Source of the DNA: Sphingobacterium haloxyli
Lineage (GTDB): Bacteria > Bacteroidota > Bacteroidia > Sphingobacteriales > Sphingobacteriaceae
Assembly: GCF_002980525.1 (NCBI RefSeq)
Contig: NZ_PVBQ01000002.1
Coordinates: forward strand, 62,001 to 126,000
DNA length: 64,000 bases
Direction: 5' to 3'
Part shown: in pieces, positions 25,777 through 34,649 of the stretch
How the letters are laid out: the number at the start of each line of letters is the position of its first letter
Position numbering within the stretch: position 1 is the first letter of the stretch
The notes under the pieces: generated by a model
The model's database searches: none
What the model saw: the letters and a program-made list of their open reading frames with translations, nothing else
Told to the model about the DNA's origin: nothing
Program-made: the position numbers and the translations under genes

Positions 25777-26687
25777 AACACTTCAGCCAGCATACACCGT
25801 GCACTGCCGCCACCACCTCTTTCAATGGTGTTCAGGGGGCTATGTATAATTTGTCCCCAGGAAGACAGCAGCCTTAGCTGTTCTGCTGTAAAGCTGTGAT
25901 AAGCCTGTGAGCTCATCACAATAAAAGGGTCTCCTGTAATAGACTGTACTTCCAGTATATTGCCTGCAAAAGAATTAACCTGTTGCTCCGATATCTCCAC
26001 AATTTTCTTTCCGGTTTCTTTTAAGCGATTAACCAGGTTCCTTTTTTCGTATATATTGTCGATGCTGTCGGTACATACGAGGGCGAACCGTGTTCCTACA
26101 GACATCATCACATTGGTATGGTAAATGGGCTTGCGCAAACCATCTATTGTTTGGTTGGCTTCAAAAATGAATAATTCATACCCTAGGTCGAGGCAGAATT
26201 GATGTGCAATGCCGGCGTCAGCGCGGGGAGACAATGCGCAGTAAGCAATCCGGTTTATGCGATCTAAGATTAGGCTACCTGTTCCCTCTAAAAAGCGATT
26301 TTCTTCCTCGAAACCAGTATAATCTATGATAATATCGAACGTCAAGCCATGCTGTTTCAACGCTTCCAGATAACCCAATTTTCGTTCCCGCCGTCTGTTT
26401 TCAGCAAACATCGGATAGAAAATTGCTGTTTGTTTATGGAATGAAATACAGTTGTTTGGAAAAATACTGTCGGGCGTATCATATTCCCCTTCATCCTGTA
26501 TGACAAGCGTATTTATTTTATGTAGGTTAAGCGTGCTTACAAAATTGTCAAACTCCTTTTGAGCGTGCTGAGCAGAGGAGGATGACGTTAAATCTTCTTG
26601 AAAATAATTATTTATGGCAGTCTCTTCGTTTTTCCGAAACTGATAGGGCCGAACTAAAAGTAATGTATCTGTTGTTTGCATACCCAC
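25770..26687 (-). CDS. ctlX: Citrulline hydrolase CtlX-like (arginine deiminase superfamily)
   Basis: A 305-residue pentein-fold hydrolase. CtlX hydrolyses citrulline to ornithine, CO2 and ammonia. Visible motifs: TDTLLLVRPYQFRKNEETA at the N-terminus, SIFPNNCISFH with its Asn-rich guanidine-site loop, NRFLEGTGSLILDR (Glu and Asp), a YHTNVMMSVG segment with catalytic His, and the nucleophile Cys298 in RGGGGSARCMLAEVFY close to the C-terminus. No signal peptide. It lies 166 bp downstream of a second deiminase-fold gene on the same strand. Start choice between Met1 and Met3 is uncertain. Confidence 0.87.
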   Translation of the reverse strand: MGMQTTDTLLLVRPYQFRKNEETAINNYFQEDLTSSSSAQHAQKEFDNFVSTLNLHKINTLVIQDEGEYDTPDSIFPNNCISFHKQTAIFYPMFAENRRRERKLGYLEALKQHGLTFDIIIDYTGFEEENRFLEGTGSLILDRINRIAYCALSPRADAGIAHQFCLDLGYELFIFEANQTIDGLRKPIYHTNVMMSVGTRFALVCTDSIDNIYEKRNLVNRLKETGKKIVEISEQQVNSFAGNILEVQSITGDPFIVMSSQAYHSFTAEQLRLLSSWGQIIHSPLNTIERGGGGSARCMLAEVFY

Positions 26688-26820
26688 AAAAGATTATTAT
26701 TTCCACACATGCACTATTCCTTCCTTAACACTTAATGTCGCCTCCAGATATTTGAAGTCTGTAGAAATCTATCCTTAGCATTATCCATTATTTCAAATAT
26801 CTGCAGCGACGAGATTTTTG

Positions 26821-26845
26821 TTTCTTTTTGACGGACAAAAAGAAA
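26821..26845. repeat. Dispersed palindromic repeat, family A copy 3
   Basis: TTTCTTTTTG (26821-26830) pairs with CAAAAAGAAA (26836-26845), loop ACGGA. Same stem architecture as copies at 2732 and 17442, but the GTTCGGTTTTGG flank is not preserved. It lies 8 bp beyond the 26854-27768 gene stop and may terminate it. Confidence 0.5.
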
Positions 26846-26853
26846 ATAAAAAA

Positions 26854-27768
26854 TTAATCTCGGTATAGTGGAAGAGTGGAGCAGCGCAACAGTCCCTCCT
26901 GTTTGCCAATTTCGTGATAAGGAACTTCTTCCACATGAAATCCTTGATTCCTAAGCCAATAGTTGAGTCGATCGAATCGTCGCTCCGTAACCACCGCATC
27001 TTCTGAAATAGAAAATATATTGCTATACATTTCATACATTTCGTCTGCTGTTATGGTAAAAATATTTTCCCCTCCGAAAAGCTTGCGGAGATAGAGATAG
27101 TCTGCAGGATTCCGGAAACCACCGGGATAAATGATAGCCTTATCTCTGCCAACAGGTTGAAAACAACAGTCTAGATGGAGTGCATTTTCCCGCGGATTAG
27201 TCATGGATTTTATAAGGTCAAATTCTTTTACAATTTTGTCAGGAAACATATCCTTCAAAAATTGCACACCTTTCACGTTCGTTCTGGCCGTATTTATAGC
27301 CGAGTAATCGTCACCCTTGTAGGTGCCCACAAAGAGGTATTCATTCCAAAGGATGACATCTCCTCCCTCAATGTGTACTTCCTCTGGTGCTTCAATAAGA
27401 TCCTCTGGAGCGATCTGTTTGACAATATGCTCGATCGCCCGCCATTCTTCCGCACGGTCGGGCAGGATGTTCGCTTTTATAAAGTAGCGGTCTATGACAA
27501 AGCCGATATCACGTGAGAATATTTGATTTAAATCGGGAATCAAATCGGGCCGATATACTTTTACTCCATAACGCTCCAATACATCACGAAAGGCGGATAT
27601 TTCAAAAACCAAGTCCGATTCTACTGGGTACGTACCTGCCACTATATGTTCCAAGGACTTTGGATCATAAGCCTCTTCTATTTTCGGAGCCGGGCCGTTT
27701 TGATTAGCGATGCCAAGCACGACCGCTCTTAATCTCCCTGTTTCGTTTGTCACATGAAGTTTTAACAT
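26854..27768 (-). CDS. Arginine deiminase / amidinotransferase-fold hydrolase
   Basis: A 304-residue pentein-fold enzyme distinct from its CtlX neighbour. Motifs: ETGRLRAVVLGIANQNGP at the start, FSRDIGFVIDRYFIKANI (the RDIGFV loop typical of deiminases), EVHIEGGDVILWNEYLFVG (Glu/Asp binding the guanidinium), NALHLDCCFQPVGRDKAIIYPGGF with the catalytic His, and Cys296 in EGLLRCSTLPLYRD. It could be an arginine deiminase making citrulline, a dimethylargininase-like enzyme, or an amidinotransferase relative; the substrate is inferred only. Linked on the same strand to ctlX. Confidence 0.8.
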   Translation of the reverse strand: MLKLHVTNETGRLRAVVLGIANQNGPAPKIEEAYDPKSLEHIVAGTYPVESDLVFEISAFRDVLERYGVKVYRPDLIPDLNQIFSRDIGFVIDRYFIKANILPDRAEEWRAIEHIVKQIAPEDLIEAPEEVHIEGGDVILWNEYLFVGTYKGDDYSAINTARTNVKGVQFLKDMFPDKIVKEFDLIKSMTNPRENALHLDCCFQPVGRDKAIIYPGGFRNPADYLYLRKLFGGENIFTITADEMYEMYSNIFSISEDAVVTERRFDRLNYWLRNQGFHVEEVPYHEIGKQEGLLRCSTLPLYRD

Positions 27769-28102
27769 ACCTATTCCTGCTAATGTCTTAAAGATAAGTA
27801 ATTTATCTCACAAAGGTTAATTTTTATATCGAAATACATTATTGATAAGATTCTTGTTAAAAGGTTAATAATTCATAAAAAGAAAGCCGATTTTATTTTG
27901 ATTTTATTTTGAATATAAGCTTGGGTATAAAAAATACCGCAAACGATTGTTGTGCATATGAAGCTATACCAAGCACGCAGGTCCTATTAATTTCGATGAT
28001 TAAATCGTATCTTTGCGGTCTCAAAAAGTATATGAAAGTATCGTCCTAAAAAGGTCTAAATAAGATGGTTTAGGACGATCATACGAAAAAGTAAAGCGCA
28101 AA
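27769..28102 (+). promoter_or_regulatory. gcvP upstream region with -7 box and structured leader
   Basis: A 334-bp gene-free stretch. TATCTTTG at 28008-28015 matches the Bacteroidota -7 element; no good TTG lies at the right distance. The predicted leader (from about 28022) contains the inverted repeat ATCGTCCTAAA (28040-28050) / TTTAGGACGAT (28069-28079), ending 23 nt before the gcvP ATG. GTCTAAA at 28054-28060 can pair with the same 3' arm. The AT-rich upstream part (27780-27960) shows no clear element. Confidence 0.5.
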
Positions 28103-30976
28103 ATGAGCAACGTATTTTATCAAGAAAAATTTCAGGACCGCCACAACGGCCCGAGGGCAGAAGAGGTGCAAGAAATGTTAGGCTATTTGGGGCTACAATC
28201 CTTGGATCAGCTTATCGACCAGGCGATTCCAAGCCAGATTAGGTTAAAGAAGGCGCTAGCCTTGCCAACGGCATTGAGCGAAAAATCATTTTTGGCTAAA
28301 ATTCAACAAATTGCAGATAAAAATAAAGTATTCAAATCCTATATCGGACAGGGATATTATGATGTTACCGTGCCTGCTGTTATTCAGCGTAACGTACTGG
28401 AAAATCCGGGCTGGTATACGCAATATACACCTTATCAAGCAGAGATTGCGCAAGGGCGCTTGCAAGCCTTGTTAAATTTCCAGACAGCGATCGCTGACTT
28501 AACAGGACTTGAAATTGCGAATGCGTCGCTATTGGACGAAGCTACCGCTGCTGCTGAAGCGATGTTTATGCTATACAGTGCACGTAAAAATAAAACAGCC
28601 AATGTATTCTTGGTAACCCCTAATATTTATCCACAAACATTGGATGTGTTGCAGACAAGAGCCGTGCCTTTTGGTGTTGAGATTCGGGTGGCTGATCTGG
28701 AAGAAAAAAACTTGAGCGAAGACATATTCGCAACGCTTATTCAATATCCTGCTGCGGATGGTACAATTAAGGATTACACCGGTTTTACCGCGGCAGCTCA
28801 CGGAAAAGATATCACGGTATGTGCCATAGCCGATTTAATGTCATTGGCACTACTGACTCCTCCTGGAGAATGGGGAGCTGACGTTGTCGTAGGAAATTCA
28901 CAGCGTTTTGGTGTTCCGATGGGATTCGGAGGACCACATGCCGCTTTTTTTGCAACGAAAGAAGCGTATAAGCGGAATATTCCCGGACGCATTATTGGTG
29001 TTACTTCCGACGTTAGTGGCAATTACGCGTTACGTATGGCGCTGCAAACAAGGGAACAACATATCCGTCGTGACAAGGCCTCTTCCAATATTTGTACAGC
29101 ACAAGCGTTGTTAGCGATTATGGCATCGTTCTATGCAGTGTACCACGGTCCTCAAGGCATAAAAAATATAGCCAGACGTATTAACGATTTAACTAAGCTA
29201 TTAGACAAGGCTTTACAGGAGCTCGGTTACGAACAGGTCAACGCTGCGTACTTTGATACCCTACGCATCGCGGTCGGCGATCAGGTTGGCGCGTTGAAAT
29301 CAGAAGCACTCAACAATGAACTGAATTTCTTTTACCATGACGGAACGGTTGGTATTTCCCTTGATGAAGCCACCACCTTTGAAGACGTCGAAACCATTGT
29401 TAGGGTTTTTGCCAAAATTAAAGGAAAATCCTGGAATGATGTTGATCTACGGAGCTTGACAGCGCAATTGGAACCCTCGATTCCTTCGGAAGCCGTACGT
29501 ACCTCTCCTTACCTTACCCATCCGATTTTTAACAGTTATCACTCCGAGAGTGAAATGCTTCGGTATATCAAATCATTGGAGGCTAAAGATTTATCTTTAT
29601 GTCACTCCATGATTCCATTGGGCTCTTGTACCATGAAACTCAACGCAACGACCGAAATGCTGCCTTTAACATGGGCACGTTTTGGCGGTCTGCATCCCTT
29701 CGCTCCTGTGGATCAGACATCCGGCTATATGCAGCTAATCAACGAGTTGAACGACTGGCTTTCCGAGATTACCGGATTCGCGAAGATGTCGTTTCAGCCA
29801 AATTCGGGAGCCCAAGGCGAATATGCGGGACTGATGGTGATACACGCCTATCATGAAAGCCGTGGCGAGGGACATCGTAATATTTGTTTGATTCCTGCTT
29901 CAGCACATGGCACAAACCCAGCTTCTGCGTCTATGGCAGGCTTAAAAGTTGTGGTTGTAAAATGCGATGTCTATGGCAACATCGACGTAGCGGACCTTCG
30001 GACGAAAGCAGAAGAACACGCCGCAAATTTAAATTCCTTGATGGTAACTTATCCTTCAACGCATGGAGTGTTCGAAGAATCGATTATCGAAATATGTGAA
30101 ATTATTCACCAAAACGGTGGACAGGTATATATGGACGGTGCAAATATGAATGCACAGGTAGGTTTGACCAGTCCCGGTTTTATTGGGGCGGACGTATGTC
30201 ACTTAAACTTACATAAGACCTTCTGTATTCCGCATGGTGGCGGTGGCCCCGGTATGGGACCAATTGGTGTCGCGGCGCATTTGGTGCCGTTCCTGCCGAA
30301 TCACGAGGTGGTAGAAATATCGGGAGAGCAAGGTATTTCTGCTGTTTCTGCTGCGCCTTTTGGGTCGGCGTCCATCTTAACTATTTCGTATGCATATATT
30401 GCAATGATGGGAGGAGATGGGTTGACCGACGCAACCAAAACGGCGATCTTGAATGCAAATTATATCAAAGCGCGTTTGGAAAGCCATTACCCTGTGTTAT
30501 ACGCGGGGGCGAAAGGACGGTGTGCACACGAGATGATACTAGATTGTCGGGCATTCAAGAGCGTTGGCATTGAAGTGAGTGATATCGCTAAACGTTTAAT
30601 GGATTACGGCTTTCATGCGCCAACGGTATCTTTTCCGGTGGCAGGTACATTGATGGTCGAACCTACCGAATCCGAATCCAAGGCAGAACTAGATCGTTTT
30701 TGCGATGCATTGATTGCCATCCGGTCTGAAATTGCTGCGGTAGAAACTGGTGAGATCGATCAGAAGGAAAATGTATTGAAACATGCGCCACATACAGCAG
30801 AGATTGTTTCTGCCGATGAATGGAATAGACCTTATAGCCGTCAAACAGCCGCTTATCCACTTTCTTATTTAAAAGTGAATAAATTCTGGCCATCGGTAGG
30901 TCGAGTAAACGACTCGCAAGGGGATAGAACATTGATTTGTTCGTGTCCTTCTATAGAAGAATATGTAGAAGCCTAA
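28103..30976 (+). CDS. gcvP: Glycine dehydrogenase (decarboxylating), P protein
   Basis: A 957-residue full-length, fused-type P protein: both halves that are separate subunits (GcvPA/GcvPB) in some bacteria are present. It decarboxylates glycine with pyridoxal phosphate and passes the aminomethyl group to lipoylated H protein. The opening [21 protein letters not shown] is typical. The PLP lysine is Lys705 in [19 protein letters not shown]; the glycine-rich loop, the [12 protein letters not shown] segment and [15 protein letters not shown] are also visible. A strong terminator follows (31015-31050). Confidence 0.98.
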   Translation: MSNVFYQEKFQDRHNGPRAEEVQEMLGYLGLQSLDQLIDQAIPSQIRLKKALALPTALSEKSFLAKIQQIADKNKVFKSYIGQGYYDVTVPAVIQRNVLENPGWYTQYTPYQAEIAQGRLQALLNFQTAIADLTGLEIANASLLDEATAAAEAMFMLYSARKNKTANVFLVTPNIYPQTLDVLQTRAVPFGVEIRVADLEEKNLSEDIFATLIQYPAADGTIKDYTGFTAAAHGKDITVCAIADLMSLALLTPPGEWGADVVVGNSQRFGVPMGFGGPHAAFFATKEAYKRNIPGRIIGVTSDVSGNYALRMALQTREQHIRRDKASSNICTAQALLAIMASFYAVYHGPQGIKNIARRINDLTKLLDKALQELGYEQVNAAYFDTLRIAVGDQVGALKSEALNNELNFFYHDGTVGISLDEATTFEDVETIVRVFAKIKGKSWNDVDLRSLTAQLEPSIPSEAVRTSPYLTHPIFNSYHSESEMLRYIKSLEAKDLSLCHSMIPLGSCTMKLNATTEMLPLTWARFGGLHPFAPVDQTSGYMQLINELNDWLSEITGFAKMSFQPNSGAQGEYAGLMVIHAYHESRGEGHRNICLIPASAHGTNPASASMAGLKVVVVKCDVYGNIDVADLRTKAEEHAANLNSLMVTYPSTHGVFEESIIEICEIIHQNGGQVYMDGANMNAQVGLTSPGFIGADVCHLNLHKTFCIPHGGGGPGMGPIGVAAHLVPFLPNHEVVEISGEQGISAVSAAPFGSASILTISYAYIAMMGGDGLTDATKTAILNANYIKARLESHYPVLYAGAKGRCAHEMILDCRAFKSVGIEVSDIAKRLMDYGFHAPTVSFPVAGTLMVEPTESESKAELDRFCDALIAIRSEIAAVETGEIDQKENVLKHAPHTAEIVSADEWNRPYSRQTAAYPLSYLKVNKFWPSVGRVNDSQGDRTLICSCPSIEEYVEA

Positions 30977-31014
30977 AGAAGGGATGCTCGCTAGTTGGCG
31001 GATAATATGATTTA

Positions 31015-31051
31015 AAACTCCTGCGATTTTTTAATTGCAGGAGTTTTTTTA
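31015..31051 (+). terminator. Intrinsic terminator after gcvP
   Basis: AAAACTCCTGC (31015-31025) pairs with GCAGGAGTTTT (31038-31048), 12-nt loop, followed by TTT. Confidence 0.88.
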
Positions 31052-31078
31052 TTTTAGAGAAAACTTAATCCTTTTATC

Positions 31079-31825
31079 ATGCGCATAAGGAAGAAGCTAA
31101 CTTTCGTCGGGTTGTTTATTTTATTTGGATTGACGTCCAAAGCGCAGGAAACTCTTTTTGAGTTTGGAAAGCGTAAGGATTTCAATACCTTAATAAGTGG
31201 TGGGTCGGAAGCGGAGGCCTTAAAATGGATTGACGTGAATACCGCCGATACAACTTGGTATCAAGATAAGGATATACTCATATGTCGTGGTTTACCGATT
31301 GGGGTTGTGCGTTCGGAAAAGATGTATCAGAACTTTATCATGCATGTGGAATGGCGCCACATGGAGAAAGGAGGAAACTCAGGCATCTTTGTTTGGTGTG
31401 ATGCGAAACCAGAGAAACACAATAGGTTGCCGAGCGGAGTAGAAGTGCAGATGTTGGAGCTGGACTGGGTCAATCAGCATAAGCGAAATGGAGAAACTCC
31501 ACCTATTGCCTATGTGCATGGTGAGCTTTTCGGAGCCGGGAAAGTTACTACGGAGCCGGATAATCCCAGAGGCGTGCGAAGCAAATCGATTGAGAACAGA
31601 TGTCTAGGTGTAGGTAAGTGGAATAAATATACGGTGGTTTGTGTAGACGGAACTATTAAACTCGCTGTTAATGGAAAATTTGTAAATGGCGTACGGGAAG
31701 CTTCCAAAAGGAAGGGATATATATGCCTTGAATCGGAAGGAGCCCAGATCATGTTTAAGAACCTGCAGATTATCGAATTGGACAGCGGTTATATCCTGCC
31801 GGAGCACATCGTAGAGGAACTTTAA
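31079..31825 (+). CDS. Secreted DUF1080 / 3-keto-disaccharide hydrolase domain protein
   Basis: A 248-residue protein with a signal peptide ([17 protein letters not shown], cleavage near residue 22) and a concanavalin-like DUF1080 domain: [47 protein letters not shown], then [36 protein letters not shown] and [19 protein letters not shown]. Many DUF1080 proteins are sugar-binding or hydrolyse 3-keto-disaccharides in the periplasm; the substrate here is unknown. The amidase gene follows 63 bp downstream. Placement between gcvP and the amidase gives no metabolic hint. Confidence 0.85.
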   Translation: MRIRKKLTFVGLFILFGLTSKAQETLFEFGKRKDFNTLISGGSEAEALKWIDVNTADTTWYQDKDILICRGLPIGVVRSEKMYQNFIMHVEWRHMEKGGNSGIFVWCDAKPEKHNRLPSGVEVQMLELDWVNQHKRNGETPPIAYVHGELFGAGKVTTEPDNPRGVRSKSIENRCLGVGKWNKYTVVCVDGTIKLAVNGKFVNGVREASKRKGYICLESEGAQIMFKNLQIIELDSGYILPEHIVEEL

Positions 31826-31888
31826 GAATTGGAGCATTTATTGCTTGGTGTTGGCAGAATAAGAAAGAATAGGGAGCAAGGAACACAT

Positions 31889-32707
31889 ATGAAACAATGG
31901 ATATTCAACTTGAGCTGCGCCATTCTGCTGTCGTCCTGTGGCGGCGGAAAATACGCGGTAACGGAAAAAATTTATAAAGAGAAGGCGAAAGCCTTTGCGG
32001 AAATATATAGAGAGACACCTGTAACCGGTCAACTGGAAAAGGTTATTGTTCCGGAGAAGGAATGGATAGCTTCGGTCAATTTCGGTGTTCGCAAACCAAA
32101 CTATGTGGTCCTTCACCATACGGCGCAAAATTCTACAGAGCAAACCGTTCGAACTTTCCATAATCAGAAGGCTGGGGTAAGTTCTCATTACGTGATCGGG
32201 CGTAATGGAAAAGTTATACAAATGGTGAATGATTTGTACAGAGGGCATCACGCTGGCGTGAGCAGATGGGGCAACGATACAGATCTTAATTCATCATCCA
32301 TAGGTATAGAGTTGGATAATAATGGGACAACAGACCCTTGGCCCGATGTTCAGATTGATGCTTTGATTAGCTTATTACACTGCCTGAAAGAAACCTACAA
32401 AATTCCACAGGCAAATTTTATTGGACATATGGACGTTTCACCAGGAAGGAAGATAGATCCGTCTCGTTTTCCTTGGAAAAAGTTGGCAGAAGCAGGATTT
32501 GGATTCTGGTATGACGATAATCTGGAAACACCGCCCGAAAATTTTGATCCGCCATTGGCGTTACGTATTATTGGATATAATATAACAAACATCGATGCTG
32601 CGGTAAAAGCATTTAAGGTTCATTATATTCAAGACGGCTCCACTACAGCTGTTTTAAATGAAAGAGAACTGAAAATCCTGTACGCTATTTTTAAGAAGTA
32701 CCTGTAA
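31889..32707 (+). CDS. N-acetylmuramoyl-L-alanine amidase lipoprotein (amidase_2 type)
   Basis: A protein of 272 residues when started at 31889, giving a lipoprotein signal (MKQWIFNLSCAILLSSCGGG; lipidated Cys17). The zinc-dependent amidase_2 domain spans about residues 60-195: VVLHHTAQNS (first His ligand), SSHYVIGRNGKVIQMV, RGHHAGVSRWG (His), SSSIGIELDNNG and FIGHMDVSPGRKIDPSRFPWKKL (last His and catalytic Asp/Lys region). It should cleave the bond between muramic acid and peptide. A C-terminal tail (about 215-272: LRIIGYNITNIDAAVKAFKVHY...LNERELKILYAIFKKYL) looks like a peptidoglycan-binding-type helical domain. Confidence 0.92.
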   Translation: MKQWIFNLSCAILLSSCGGGKYAVTEKIYKEKAKAFAEIYRETPVTGQLEKVIVPEKEWIASVNFGVRKPNYVVLHHTAQNSTEQTVRTFHNQKAGVSSHYVIGRNGKVIQMVNDLYRGHHAGVSRWGNDTDLNSSSIGIELDNNGTTDPWPDVQIDALISLLHCLKETYKIPQANFIGHMDVSPGRKIDPSRFPWKKLAEAGFGFWYDDNLETPPENFDPPLALRIIGYNITNIDAAVKAFKVHYIQDGSTTAVLNERELKILYAIFKKYL

Positions 32708-32719
32708 TCTTTTCTCGGC

Positions 32720-34033
32720 TTATACCGTTTTCACAAATTTCTCGTCGTAGTTTTCGATATCGACAATATATTTATTTTGTACCAAAAAGTCAAATAGCGG
32801 TTTTGCTTCATCGGCAACGGGCATATTCTCGGTTGTGATAATCTCGTTTGTATTCTTATCTAAATAGGGGTAAGCATATAGTTTGACATCTTTACTGAAC
32901 ATGCCGGAGATGTATGAAAGCAACTCGTTGGTATATACGTCTTTGTTGTAGTTTTCCGTATTGAAAATGTTCTTCAAATTGGAGGTGTTGGTTGCGATGC
33001 CCACGTGTTTCGGCTTAAATGTTTGGATAAACTCCGCTAAATGGTTATTACGCTGAAAATTCGACACCATGATATTGTTTCCTGTTGAACAAAGGTATTC
33101 AGCGCGTTCAGCAAAATACTGAAGATCGTCGTTGGTGATTTGGTTCTCCTCGTCGAGCGCATTACCCATTAAGACCTCAATTAATACCACCGTATCATTT
33201 TCTGTAGCACTTGTGTTCTTCTTAAACTGCTCTACGGCGAGGTTGAAAAGATCGAAATTAGGGTTTGATTTCTGCCGATATTTGGTACGTAGAATGATGA
33301 TATTTTTTTTGTACAGGTAGTCTTTAATCTGCGCCGCATGTGCATCAGGTTTGAATATAGCTGCTTGTGCGAACCCTTTTGCGATGAGATAAAGATTGAG
33401 CAGTCGTTCATTAACGTGCTCAAAAACAGGTCCCGATACTTTAACCAAATCGATTTCAACTGATCCGATGGAAAGGTTGTCTACAAGCGATTCAATCATG
33501 GTTTGCGGATCCTCTGCATAGTAATATGCTGCGAAGATAAGATTAACGCCTAAGATACCCAATACCTTTGTCTGTAACCGTGAATCGCTATCCAAGAGTC
33601 GTATATGAATAACGATATCGTTGACCGGACCACCAACTTCATGTTGAAAACGTATACCGATCCACCCGTGTGGGTCATTGGTTTTGGTGAAATTAAGCGT
33701 GGTGACGGTATCGGCAAAAGCAAAGAATTTTTTTGATTTATATTTTTCCCCTTGTAGGCGTTCCGTCAATAAATTAAACTCGTGCGTTAACATCTTATTG
33801 ACCCGCGTTCGGCTCACATAACGACCGGATTCCTCCACACCGTATATGGCATCACTAAATGCCATATCGTAAGCCGACATCGTTTTTGCAATGGTGCCCG
33901 AAGCAGCTCCCACACCAAAAAAGTTACGGGCGACTTCCTGCCCTGCACCAATTTCAGCAAAGGTGCCATAAATATCGGGATTGAGGTTAATTTTTAATGC
34001 TTTTCGCTTCGTTTCAAAAATCTCTCTTGCCAT
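32720..34033 (-). CDS. Conserved protein of unknown function (437 aa)
   Basis: A soluble 437-residue protein with no signal peptide. The opening MAREIFETKRKALKINLNPDIYGTFAEIGAGQEVARNFFGVGAASGT belongs to a conserved bacterial family I recognise as recurring but cannot assign a function. Further conserved-looking segments are YDMAFSDAIYG, RYVSRTRVNKMLTHEFNLL, FFAFADTV, DPHGWIGIRFQHEVGGPVNDIVIHIRLLD and LGILGVNLIFAAYY. The C-terminal third (from about 270: NDTVVLIEVLMGNALDEENQIT...) reads like a Rossmann-type domain. It converges on the amidase gene (12-bp gap) and is otherwise alone. Confidence 0.85.
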   Translation of the reverse strand: MAREIFETKRKALKINLNPDIYGTFAEIGAGQEVARNFFGVGAASGTIAKTMSAYDMAFSDAIYGVEESGRYVSRTRVNKMLTHEFNLLTERLQGEKYKSKKFFAFADTVTTLNFTKTNDPHGWIGIRFQHEVGGPVNDIVIHIRLLDSDSRLQTKVLGILGVNLIFAAYYYAEDPQTMIESLVDNLSIGSVEIDLVKVSGPVFEHVNERLLNLYLIAKGFAQAAIFKPDAHAAQIKDYLYKKNIIILRTKYRQKSNPNFDLFNLAVEQFKKNTSATENDTVVLIEVLMGNALDEENQITNDDLQYFAERAEYLCSTGNNIMVSNFQRNNHLAEFIQTFKPKHVGIATNTSNLKNIFNTENYNKDVYTNELLSYISGMFSKDVKLYAYPYLDKNTNEIITTENMPVADEAKPLFDFLVQNKYIVDIENYDEKFVKTV

Positions 34034-34104
34034 GAGTGCAAAGGTACAAAATATTGAATATTATTCGGTGTGAAAGCTGTTTTTAAAAATAAAATTAGGC
34101 TTAC

Positions 34105-34647
34105 TTAAAGTAAACCTAATTTTTGAAATGCGTAAAACAGGGCAGAAGCATGCAAAGCTTGGCCTATCTTATTGTCAAAAAGAAATTGTTTGGCCTCTTC
34201 GATGCTCATAATCACAACTTCGATATCCTCCGAACTGTCCAACTGTTGTTCTTGAATTTTCTTGCCTCCTTTTAAGACGTACGTATACGTTAAATTTCCA
34301 CTCGTCGCCGGATTGGCATATAATTCGCAGATATATTCGATGTATTCGAAAATATAGCCCGTCTCTTCTAAAAGCTCGCGCCGGGCTGCCTCTTCTGGCC
34401 GCTCGCCGTCATCGACCACACCAGCGGGGAGCTCTACCATGATGTTGTTTGCGCCATGTCTATACTGCCGAACAAACAGGATATGATTGTCTTCGGTAAA
34501 GGCAACCATATTCACCCAGGTGGGATATTCCAGCACGTAATATTCCTCTTTGATATTTCCGTTTGGAAGCTGTAATTTATCAACACGCAAAGTAGCCCAT
34601 GGACGTTGGATAATATACTTTGAATCTAATAAGGTCCATTTCTCCAT
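34105..34647 (-). CDS. NUDIX hydrolase (ADP-sugar pyrophosphatase type)
   Basis: A 180-residue NUDIX enzyme hydrolysing a nucleoside diphosphate linked to another group. The Nudix box is GVVDDGERPEEAARRELLEETGY (about residues 77-99), complete with the RExxEE residues. The preceding VRQYRHGANNIMVELPAG is characteristic of ADP-ribose/ADP-sugar pyrophosphatases (NudF type); substrate inferred. It starts 3 bp downstream of the phosphoglucomutase gene end and probably shares its transcript, which would fit a sugar-nucleotide housekeeping role. Confidence 0.9.
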   Translation of the reverse strand: MEKWTLLDSKYIIQRPWATLRVDKLQLPNGNIKEEYYVLEYPTWVNMVAFTEDNHILFVRQYRHGANNIMVELPAGVVDDGERPEEAARRELLEETGYIFEYIEYICELYANPATSGNLTYTYVLKGGKKIQEQQLDSSEDIEVVIMSIEEAKQFLFDNKIGQALHASALFYAFQKLGLL

Positions 34648-34649
34648 AA

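Noticed and set aside
15096..30976. gcvT and gcvP as one glycine-cleavage operon
   Set aside because: They are 12 kb apart on opposite strands with separate promoter regions; gcvH is not in the window.
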